Shown piece by piece: positions 1 through 12,000 of a DNA stretch of 22,420 bases. Under the pieces are notes generated by a model. The model was not told the origin of the DNA. It was given only the letters and a program-made list of their open reading frames with translations, and made no database searches. Every line of letters begins with the position of its first letter. The stretch's first letter is position 1. This DNA comes from Euplotes cf. woodruffi 2 WChen-2021 (taxonomy: Eukaryota > Ciliophora > Spirotrichea > Euplotida > Euplotidae), in contig JAGYYN010006719.1 of the NCBI GenBank assembly GCA_021441665.1, positions 1 through 22,420 of the forward strand, given 5' to 3'. The position numbers and the translations under genes were made by a program.

Positions 1-3000
1 AATCGAAATGCCTATAAAATAATTGTTATTTAATTTTCAAAATACATATAAATAATAACCGATTCTCAGAAAAGTATTCAGGCTTGAAGCCCAAAATATT
101 AAAATCAACACAATTATGTAATTTTGCAGTTACCATTAATATTGAGTGTGTCAGGAATCAATTTGCTGACTTTTTCAACTTGTTGCTTGACTGCTTTATC
201 CAGACTGCTCGCATTCTTCGCCACAATCGAAACCAGATCGGCTGCTCCTTCTTTTATTGCTTTTCTGATCTCCTCCTTGGCTGCTGTGATAGCAAAGCTT
301 GCTGCAGACTCAATATTTTCAGCGTTCAGCTTACGAATAAGCTTGGGGATATTACTGACTCCATTTCGGAATATAATGTCTCTATACTTCCACAGGATGT
401 TGAAAAGAGTCTCCAGTCGATCGCTGATGAGGCCTGTGCGGATGCCGAACTCTTTGATCAATTGGAAGTGGGACTTTGACAGCCCAAGAATGAATAAAAT
501 TATTTCGATCTGCATATCATTATCTCCAAACGGCTTTAAATTTAAATTCAAACCATGTGGGCTATTTAAGATGTAAACCAGATGTGCAATTGTTACTTTT
601 TGGTATTCAGCAGACAGAGACAGTTTGTTCTTATTCAGCATAATAAGCACAACGTTCATGATGTTTATTGAACCATTAATAAATTCAGGAACATCACGAA
701 TCACATTGTTGATTTTAGTATTTAGATAATATTGACCTGACAAGTTGAGCTCGATCAGCTTCGAGCTTAACAACACCATTACTAATCTTGGCATCACATG
801 AATTACCTGCATTATGTCGTCTTTTGTCAGATAGAATAATATTTTCAAAAGGGCCTTGGCTTCAGGAATATTATTTGCAAAGATAAAAAGTAATTACGAT
901 CAGTTTACGTAATGACTCGCGGTCTTTTTGCATACATCGCAGCAGCATCCTCATGAACTTAGCGAAGTCAATTAGGACATGTTCTTCTGTTATTGAAAAC
1001 TCGTAGTCTTCTTTCATTTCAATTAATGCGCTTTCGTTCATGAGAGGATCGTATTGTTCCTCAAAGATTTTGTAGATAGCTTCAGCATTTGCTCTCACAT
1101 AGCTATGAGAAATCATACTAAAGTATTCAAGATTTAAAAGTTTACGGCCAGATTCAGATACAAAAATATTTATGTATCCTGTGGAAGATAAGTGGTCGAG
1201 TAAAATATCAAGAAGAGGGGTTATATCTGGAATATAGCTTTGTAATCACAACTGCTCTAATATCTTGAGTATTTCATGACTGATAAATGATAAGTCTTTT
1301 GACCCGTAAATCATTTTTATACTTGAAGGAGATTCAAGCAGCAGCATCATAATTAATTTATCAATATCGTACTTATACAAGTCTTCAAGCAGCTTTTGGT
1401 TGTCACAAACTGATCAAAATAGCCTTTCAAGCAGGCAGCGGAAATCCCTTTGAAGTTTCAATTGAAATAGGTCATTATCGAGTAAATCTCTGAACTTAGT
1501 GATGTCTTTAGCTGAAATCATTGATAACAAACTGCAGAGAGAATATTGATTTTGGAAGAACAAGTGATCAGCAATGTAGCCGATAGAACTAATGTCTCCA
1601 TGAAGCGCATTAATCAGAGCTGTCATTACTTTAAATTCAACTGAATCAACTTGGATTTCACCAATGCTAAAGTTAAGCTTTATCATTTTTGTGTATTATT
1701 TATAAATCTTTGCTTAGATAAAAAGAATATTATTTTATTAAAGTTAAATTGATTGTATCATGAATATCTAAGCATTAATAAATTGCATATGGGCTATAGA
1801 CTATAAAACTCTTAAATACTATTGTTCGTAATACTTGCTGTTAAATAATACTTGATTTAAATTAGTTAATTTAGAGCTTTAACTTGAAAATTCTATCAAA
1901 TCATTCAAACAGTAAATTAATTTTAGCACTCTAGTTGTTGCTGAGTTACCTTAAATTTAAGTTTTGCAGGATCACGACCTTTTCTGCTATTGTCTTGATA
2001 TCATCAGCTGAAACACTTCCTCGTGCAAAGTTGAATAGTCAGTTGGCGAGATTGAGTTCACTAATACTTTCTTTGAAGATTCAAGTATTGAATAATGCAG
2101 GCATATTGGGTACATCAAAGTTCACAAATGCACTCATTCCAGCGATCAAAGGAGCAGCACCAGTCTGCACAGTTGCATGTCTATATAAATAAGTAAAGTT
2201 TGAGTCAATTAAGTTTAACAAATTGATTACTAAATCCTATAAGCTCAAATTCACATTGATTTTCAAGCGAGATTAAAAGTTGTTTGTGAAGTTTTATATC
2301 ACTATAAGTATAGTCTTCACAGAGTATTTTTAAAGTAGAAAAAATATATAACTGTAAATTTAAAATATATCTTTACTTTTAATAAAAGTTTACAATTATT
2401 TAAGATAGAGGTTACCATACATCATAAAATATAAAAAGCTATATTTATTTTAAACTCATAATAAAATGCAAATTTTTTAATAAATCATGATAATGTAAAA
2501 TGAGCAGCTATTAGGATTTCGAGTGATTAATAGTAAATATCATATGGCAAGTTTTTTTGCTGATTCCCTTAGTTTATTAATAAGCATCATATCGAATTTT
2601 TGCGCCTTACTTTAGTAGGAAATAGACTTCGTCTTCACTTATTGACTCTGATCCAAGAAAACTGCTTAGGGTATGAATAGCGCTTTCAATATTATCAGAC
2701 ATACTCTTCAAGTCTTCCGAAATAGGAGTATCGATGATACTGTGAATGCTGTTCTTAGAAAGTTGTGAGTCTGACTCAATTTGAATTCTATTTTGTTAAA
2801 GCAATGCTTTACCTTTTAAGCAGTAAATCTTTAATATCCTTAACATCACCCTTTGTTGCTTTAAACAGCATCATCAGCAATGAAGAAGGAATTTCTTTAC
2901 TGAGCTTAGCTAACAGATGAGTAATCGAGTTGCTATCAAGATTTATTATAGCTTTGTAGATATTAATTTTATCGAACGGGACATCGAGTTGTTTCGAAAT

Positions 3001-6000
3001 AAAATCAAACCCGCTGGTTTCATTTAAGCAAATCAAAATTAATGACTTTAACCATATAAAAGTATTTCCATCAATATCGAGTTCTTTTGTTATAAAGCTA
3101 AATAAAGACTGATGCCAGTAAGTTCCAATATCCATATCGATTGCGACATATCTACTTTTGCTAGTAAATAGCAAAAGGAGTTGTTCTTTGCTCAGCGTTG
3201 CAAGCTTATGAAGGAACTTAGCGCCTTGCCTTCTATCTACACTTGTACTTCTATAGTGAACTTTATTAAATATTCATAATTTTAAAGTCAAAGCTAAAAA
3301 TAAATGGAAATTGCTTCATCTTCAAATCGGTGATATTTAGGAAAAACTTGTATATTTTCAATTTAATTACCTGTTACTAAAACTGTGCTTCCTTGCATTC
3401 TCAGATTGCTCAGTGAACATTTTGCTGAAAGTCTGGTCGTAAATACTATCGATTTGAGATAGAGAAGTATAGTGAGTCTGCCCTTTCAGCAAGTACAGCA
3501 TTCTAATTCCTTTGAACTCAATTGGTAGCTCAGAGTTATCTTTGACTCCTAAATCTTGCAAGAATACTTTTCACGTCCTCTCGAAGAACTCAAAGTCGCC
3601 TTGGATGATGGATACAAGACACATGATGGGGTGAAATGTTCGCGAGCTGTACATCTTGCTCAATGAGCGATCAAAACTTGTGTCTCATCAAAGCAGTCGG
3701 ATAAGGCCTGGTCTGCAGAACCCATAGGCAAGCAAAATAATATATTCAAAAAGATGCATGCTGAATTCGATCGAGTCGTCATAAAAATAAAGATCGTTTT
3801 CAAAGAGTTTCGGATTAACCTCCTGAATCTTGGACTTATCAAAGCGGAGGATAGATTTTAAATCCTCGATAAACTCAATCGAATTGTAATTTTGCAATCA
3901 AGATCTAAACCTGTCGAATACAACCGGTTGAGTGTCAACATCTAAAATTAAAGTTTAACATGAGTTTGATTTTTAATGAACACACTACCTTGTAAATAAT
4001 TAAAGTCTGTTTCGAATTTGTATGGATTGTTGGGACCACCAGCGCCAACTGGGGCAAACCATGACTTGACTATTTGCTCTCTGTCAAAAGCAGAGACAAG
4101 GCCTGGCTTTACATCTATATAATTCGGAATTTACTACGATTAATTTGTGTGATTTAGAGTAAGAGTTGTGCAAAATCAAATACTATGTTTAATTATATAA
4201 TCTTTAAATATCCAAAGAAGCAATTTATTGATAATTTGATATTACAAAAATAATTTCAAATATTTATCAAAATTTTATCATTAATTCATCTCATAATTCT
4301 AATACATTCCAAATAAAACTTCCTAAAAAGCACGGTTCATTCTTTAGCTCCATCAAAAAACTATGAATAAAATTAATTAGTTTAAAACCAAATACAGGAA
4401 AGCACCTAACAAATCTTTACCTTCAGTATAAACCACATCTTCGTCTTTCTCTTCTTGCTCGTCATCTTCCTGCTGGCTCTCTTCATCGTCAACTATCCTT
4501 AATTGCTCTTGCAAATACATATTGCTCCTCCTGCCCAGTCCCTTTTCAAATACCAAGCAGCACTGATGTTTGTAAACTCGAATCTCCGGTGGTTCTTGTC
4601 CGTCTATAAAGCAGAGTGTTATTCTAGCCCCATTCACATCAGAATAACTTGGGCTGTATTTAGGCAACAATCATCAGATTCAGAATACAAATAAAAATAT
4701 TGAGTCTAGAGAGCAAAACGATACGGGGACAATGTGATGAAAAATTGATTGCATAGTGACTGTTTATATTTTAGATCTTACTCGCTAAATATTTAACCAG
4801 TATTTTTATTAAAAACGAATGGCTTTGATTACCGTGGAGTTAGACCAAGCAAAATTAAATATACTTAGTGCATTATCTACGTCTTTTTAGAATCAAATTT
4901 TAGGTATTATTAGGTTAACTTGTGCTATTGGAATTCGGTATGAAAGTAGATAAATGTAAATTATGTTAATCTGATCGTAAAATAATGCGATCATTAAGCA
5001 ACTAATCTTGAATAAACACGGATGTTGCTGCCTTTGACGATAATACTTGTAGTAATATATTTTAACTCTTAATCAAATAAGCTGCATAAACTATCATAAA
5101 TGGCTGTTCTACTTACAATCAGGTGATAAATACTGATTTTCTCTCCTTTTTTGTTTACTATATTCCCGCTTTATTTTCCTTAAAGGATTTTCCTTCGAGT
5201 TAATATTCAACTTCTTAAAAGTATGGCTTCCACAAGAGCAGATTCCTCTGGAGTATTCAGTTGGATTATAGATTAAGTCATGATCTGCATGGCAAAACTC
5301 AGAGCACGGGATTCACACTTTTACCTCCTGATCTACTTGTTTCGTGCATGTCTTTCAAATCATGAATTTATGGTTCATCGGTGAAGTAGTAATATTCGTC
5401 AGTCAGCCGATTTTAAAATACAGTCGTTTATCGATTGGCAGAGTTTCAATTATTTCTCCTTCACCATAGAAATCTCCAAATCCATCGACATTCCTTTTAT
5501 CGATGCCGTTTAGATAATTAGTGTTGTTCTCTATTAATCTATTTGCTTCGATATTTTTGACATTAATTGACTTATTTTCAAGAGGATAACACGTTGTCAA
5601 GGCAATACTGAAGAATCAAGTCGGTCTTGCTATGGAATTTAGACCAAATTTCATTGATTGAAGATTTATCAGCTTCAACCTGACGCTGTATTTTCGAGCA
5701 TAAATAGCTCTTTGCTTTTGCATCTCCCCATACAGCATTAATCAGGCTACATATGTGATCGAGTAAATTGTCTTCAGCTGCTTTGTTATTTTCTATTGGG
5801 GCCGGGGACTCGTAGCCAATTACTTTTAATAATTTACTTCATAGGTGCTTTGGATTGAATTGAGAATTAAGAGTTTCTCCATGGCTAAATCCATCTTTCA
5901 CTTGAATACCTGTCTTTATTATAGTCAGCAGATCGATGACAACATGTTTATCAACAGATTTGTAAAGCTGGCTTTTGCTGAAGAGCTGATCGAGACAATT

Positions 6001-9000
6001 GAATTTCCCTCAGAATACCTCGACCATTACTTTGACAGCTTTTTCTCAGTTGATCTCAAGTCTTTTTGAGATCTCATTGTAGCTTTCAGAGACAACGTCG
6101 ACATTATTTTCAAGCCAGAGCAAATGTAGTTGACGCAAGTTTATAATCAACATTTAGTAAGTCCGTCAATGTCCTGATGTTTGATAGGTCTTTATTTCAC
6201 AAAGAGACAAGTGAAGATATTGTCTGCGCAGAAGTGCAGTACTGCTCTCAAATATTTAATCAAGCATTATATATCTCGTGTTTCTTTTCCTTTCATGTTA
6301 GCCTGAGAAGGCTTAAGGTAAGATCAGACCTGATCTTTGCTTTCTTTCAAACAGTCTTAATCTCCTTCTCGAGGGATAAGTCTGAGAAAATGATTCCAAA
6401 TAGCCCGTTGACGATTTTATTGTTCAATTTCATTAAGTTGCTCAAACTCGCCCTCACTATATCTCTATCACTAAGCAAGTGGCCAAAGATAACTCCGAAT
6501 ACTGATTCAGGATTGCATATCACATCTGTAGCTGGAATAATATTGTATAAAAGCACCTTCGATACATCTCTGAAGAAATTTGTGCAAAACAGTTTGCTAA
6601 ATATTTTATCAAGCTTAGTTTCGTCAAAGCTTATATTCTGAGATTTTGGCAAGTATTTGTTGATTCTTGCAATAAACCTCTTGATGTCTTTATCTTGGTA
6701 TATGTCAGGGTTACTTGAGTGCTCTTTAAATAGCTTGGTAAGCTTTGATCATCAAAACAACAGAGTTATTTGAAAGTTAAAGTGCTTTGATCTTTCATCT
6801 GCTGACAGTTGTGGTAGATCGAACACTTCATGGTTCCATTCTTTTAGTTTTTTATTGATTCTGCTATCTAAATGATAATCAAACGTGATATTTGTTCAAA
6901 TGATCTCAATCATATTTAATAATCCTGAAATATCTCTGTTCTTCACATAATTAAAAATGCTCATTAGAATTTTTGCAATGTCTTTAGTTCAAGAAAGTAC
7001 TTTTTGAATAGCTTCAAGTGAAAGATCGCTGATGTCAATAATGCTATCTAAGACCTTGATAAAGCTAATAATTGTATCTCTGTTTCTCGAACCAATTTGC
7101 TTAAAAGGACTATCTATAAGTAAATCAGATTCGCTAATTTTCTTCAGTTTTTTAAAAGCTTTGTTTTCGGCTATTCCAACGCCTTTATCAGCAAGAGACT
7201 CAAAAGCCTTTACAATTGGAGTATCATTCATCACTTGAAGTTCGAGCATTTTGAGTGAGCTCTTGAGGAACAGCCCGACTGATTTATTTGAAATTGCTGA
7301 TATCAAGATGCTTGCTCTGGCTGTAACCAAGCTTCACGTATTTGTAAATGATAACGAGCAGGTTAGGATCGATATTTAGCTCTTTTCTGCAGAATTCTAA
7401 ATACGCAGTATTATAAGTATACAGTTAGGCAATCGAAAAATAGATGAATTAAATAGTTACAGATGCAAATTTGATTTTAATAAGCAATATGAATCATAAG
7501 TAAGGATTTTATTTTCAACTTTTTTAGATAAAGAAATAAAAAATATTTAAAAAATGTATCTCTCGAGATAAATTATTGTATAGAACTTAGAGCTATTAAA
7601 TAATTTGACTATTAAAAAAGAATAAATAAGCTTACCAAATGTGGACTGAATAATTTCATCACTACAAATTAATTTGTAGCTGTTTCACCAGAGAATACTT
7701 ATTTGTTGTAAAGTACGACTTTGACAGCCGAGTATTAATCAAAGCATATCAAATCTTGATTTATCAAATTTATCAAAGAAGTTGTCTGTTAGATCTTCGA
7801 TATTATTGCTTGCATTGATCATTTTAAAAATCTTATACGGAGAACCGCTGATCAAATCTAACATAAATTCGAGCTGCTCTTCTTCAACTCCAAGAAGTTT
7901 TGATGTAAGCTTAAGCTTTTTATACAAATTTGGGTTATCTTTGACTTTATTTATCGCGAAGTCAGTTAAAAATGTAGTTGCAACTGTACACATTGCTTGG
8001 AGATACTCAGAACTATTTTTATGGAGTTCTAAAAACTGGACAGTCAACTCAATAATTTTTAGTCATATCTTTTCATCTCCTTCAATTATCTAAAAATAAT
8101 ATTAACATTGACCTACTTTATTGATGATATCCGCTTCAAATTTCTCAATATCTGAGGCATAGTTAGATGATTCGAAATGGCTAGATCCTTCAAGATTATC
8201 ACTCGCTCTCTTGGTCAGAAGGTCAATATTATTTTCCGTTGTGTTTCCTGACACAGCTTTGACTTTGATAGCTGCTGTGCGTATGATTACATCGAGACAC
8301 TTATGCATAAGCTCCTTAAATTTAATAATTTCCTCTTCATACTTAATCTGTTCGCTGTAGTCTTCACATAAGTCCTTGACAGACTCATACTTCGGCTTAG
8401 TCTTGATGAAGAACCGAGAAGTCGTGACGATGAATACAATAAGGCAACGCAGCAGCTCGTAGTGGTCTTCGTAAACCCCTAACTGCTGACCGATTGATGA
8501 TAGGCAGAAGTACTCACCAGTAATGATACTAAAGAACTCAAGTATTTTTGGTTTCTGAACGCTAAGTCCAAGACGGTCGATTATTTTCTCGAAATACTTC
8601 ATATTTCGAACCGAAGCTTCCTTGAGAGCCCGAATGATTACTGGATCAACTCCATGAATAGATTTCACTATTAGCTCGTCAATTCTCAAATCGTCTCCTC
8701 TTATCATTTGGTGAATGACAAGTAAGTGGTTTTTCAGTTGTGATATGCTTTCGTACTCGAGGTTTAGATTGAGCGCCTTGTTAATTGAAAATAGATAGTC
8801 GTCAAGATTATACAAAACCTCTTTAGCGAGTTTTGGGTCTTTCTTTGCTGCAGCGACTATCATTTTAAATAAAAATGAATATTCTCTGATGTCTAAAGCC
8901 TCTGCTAAGATATTAAAGCTTTTAGTGATATCTCCTTTGACAATTGAATATAGAAAATCAAATATGCGGTAGTATTTTTTAGGTATGATTTCTTGTGATA

Positions 9001-12000
9001 GTTCTCGAATTGAAAAATCAACTGTGCTATAATCATTTGTAACAATTGCTGTTAATAAATCAAACACGTGGAGATTGACGTTCATTTTATCGCATATACT
9101 TTTTAGTGGATATGGGTCAGCCTCTAAGGCGACTTGAAGAATTGTATCGATGATGTCTTGAGGGAAGTCTGGCAATAGTCTTTTAAATAGCTTCTTTACT
9201 GAAAGAATTACTGAATACTCAACTTGCTTGATATCAACAGAAGAATTATTGTATGTATTTATCGCAATTTCAGAAATAGCAACACCAAGTTCACCATCAA
9301 AGCCGACTTCTTCTGATAAGTTATAGATTGAGTTCAGAATCAAAGTTTGATCGTTGAGGAGGAGCCCTATTAGTCATAGAGAAATATTCTTATCTATTCC
9401 ACAAGTTTTGTTAAACAGTAATGAGACAGCTCCTGCATCGCCTTCTAAAACTGAGTCTGTTAGTTCTTTTTCAACAGGGGGCAGGTCAAATTCTTTTATA
9501 GAAGCATTCACAGCAATATAGAACATTCTTTGTGTAAATCCAGTTATCGGTTTAACTATAAGCTCAGTAAGTTTAAGTTTTTCTTTTTCATAGTTTTCAT
9601 TAATTGTGTTCTTGAGTGCAAAATTAATTGTTGTACTAACAACTTCTTTCAATGTTTCATCAATCTGTTTTAGCTTTGAGTATATCATTATGCAAAATCC
9701 AACGACAACAAAGGCTCCAGCTGCCATTGGAAGGAATTTTTGAGGATTCAAAATTGCACCAAGAATACACCACACAAGCATCATGCTGATATAAGCAGTA
9801 TAAATACCAATAAACACGATCACCATGACCCAAAATATTTTAGTGACGATCCATCTTGGCCAAGTCTTGATGACAATATATTTTCCTGTGTCTCTGGCAC
9901 CAGTAGCATAGTATCAAATTAACTCAAATAATCCAGAAATAAAGAAAAAGCATCCGATTCCAGCGGTAATATATAAGTAAGTTTTACCAGTCATATGATC
10001 AAACCAGAAGTTGTACGAACTGCTATTGAAGATATCTTTGAACTTGAACACATAGGCATAGATATCTTGATTGACTGTATCAATCTGGATCAGAGACCAA
10101 GTAACTGCAAGTAAGACAAGCAAGGGGACTCCAATTAGAATTGCCATATGAATTATCACAACTGAAAAGTTCGTAATAATGCCTTCTTCACTAAAAGCAA
10201 AATAACCAAGCTTTTGTGTAATCTTTTGGCACCACCCTGCTTTTGTTTTTGCTGTCCGAGCTTCTTTTGGAATCCTAATGATGTCTTGTAAATAAGGAGT
10301 TTCGTCTGAATTCGATAAGTCTTTAAGTCTGGGTATTCTTTTAAATGCAATTCCTTTTAAGTATGCCATAACAAATCGCGGGCTAAATTCTGCGCCGAAG
10401 TCTTTCAGTTCAGGTGAGTCAACTATCTTTAACTTAGATACCTCAGGAATCTTGTGATCTTTACAATACTGGTTATATCTTGATGTGAGGTCTGATACTA
10501 AAATAAAGTCGCTTTTAAATGAACTTTTAGTTCATTCACTTTCTAAAAACTTTATTATTGAGTTTTCTGCATTTCTTGCGCTGTCTTTATTGCTTGTCTC
10601 TTCGATTATTATAGTTTCGTTACTCGATAGTTTTTCACTAAGTGTTTTCCACCGGATATTTAAATAGGAGTCAGTCGAGGAGTCAGATTTAAATTGCAGT
10701 TCAAGATTATACTCCTTTAGTATTTCTTTTTCTTCCTCTATCTGCTTTTGCCTCAGTCCTTCTTTAGTTCAATATTCTGTGTATTTTTCTTTGAGCAAGT
10801 CAATCCTGATAGATACATTGCTGTAGTATAAATATGAGGATAGCTTATTTTCAGTAAAGTGTGAATCGCTTTCATATACAGAATTTAAAAAGCGTCTGAA
10901 AGAATTCGAATTAATTCTTCTGAGGTAGTTGATATATAGTTCAGATACTTTGAAGAAAGAAATCGATACTTTCTGTTTCTTTCTTAGCATCACATCGACT
11001 TCGTATTCATTACTGCTGCCGTCAAGGTACTTATCTTCGATGCTGGTTGTAAATAGCCCAAGTCTTAAGATTTTAAACGTATATATACTGTTTCTAGAGT
11101 ATGTGGTGAATGCTTTATTTTCGTCGTTTTGATCTTCAATTTCCTTTTTAAACTTCGATAACTTTCTGTTCGACTCAAGGTATCTATGATACAAGTTTAC
11201 AAGCACTTTATTGATTCGCCATAGAAACACGTACATTGCCACAACCGAGAATAAAGATATAACTCAGCTCACGATGAAGCTGAGGAGGATGAAGGTACTA
11301 CCAGAGAGCACGCTTATTTCAGTCTGAATGTAGTCGCCTTTTTCCGTGTATACAAATTCGTAGTAAGTGCTATTTGCAGCCTGACCGATAAAATGAACAG
11401 ATTCTGTATATACGAGGCTCGATAGTTTCTCTGAAATCAAAGTGTTCTTCTTAACGTCATTTGCAAATGTAGTTGGACACGTCGCACTTGGAATGTGGAT
11501 CAGTCTGCTTCTTAAGTACGATGGAGTTAAGATATTAAGAGAGAGCAGTGAAATTAACCATGGCCTTGCTTCGATATACTGCCTCAATGAGCTATGCACC
11601 CACATTCTTTTGTACTGTGGACTTACTAATTCGTATAAGTAAATTCGAGGGTCATTTGGATACGAACTAAAATCAGTTTTATCGCTAGATAACTTGATTT
11701 GTGATGTGATTGAGAAGGTATCAAAAGTTGGATTGTATGTGACGCTCGAACTTGTTGTCGATCCATCGATCAGAAACTGCACCGGTCCATCATCAAGGGT
11801 GATTGCAAAGCTTGCCTGTCCGCTAGTAACAGCAGTACCTGAGCTTGGACAGCTTGCTGCAGAGTTTGAGCATACATATAGCACTGATTGGCAATATGTT
11901 GAAGTATCAACATAGGTTCCTGATATACCGGCATTTCTTGTAGATGTCGATGGTCAATTTGAGTCAACTGTGTTGACTGTTGCACCAGCAATACAATGAG

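Larger units (their letters stand above)
134..9600 (-). other. Cytosolic alpha-helical repeat region with G-D turns
   Basis: A long run of amphipathic helices with a recurring unit, roughly 'L..LL..I..GD...I..I...LGI'. The G-D turn recurs near 9442 (LEGDAGAV), 8935 (VKGDITKS), 8698 (IRGDDLRI), 8080 (IIEGDEKI), 5727 (VWGDAKAK), 3600 (IIQGDFEF), 2850 (TKGDVKDI) and 1599 (LHGDISSI); several units have N-D or E-D instead. This looks like an alpha-solenoid of about 35-40-residue units, interrupted by the zinc finger and an acidic run. No named repeat family was recognised. Confidence 0.6.

Noticed and set aside
1667-1686. ATG 1684-1686 as start of a separate helical-repeat gene
   Set aside because: An in-phase GTA..TAG intron links the preceding exon to the codons just after it, and the repeat pattern continues.
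5450-5510. EF-hand-like DKRNVDGFGDFYGE
   Set aside because: The spacing of acidic residues around D-G does not fit the 12-residue calcium loop.
871-7289. Frame changes as assembly errors
   Set aside because: All four occur exactly at AAA-TAA in the +1 direction, the known Euplotes signal.
7782-8093. + strand open frame opposite the solenoid, and similar ones at 6177-6641, 124-576 and 3660-3842
   Set aside because: Shadows of the minus-strand gene: no coherent domain, and the opposite frame is clearly coding.
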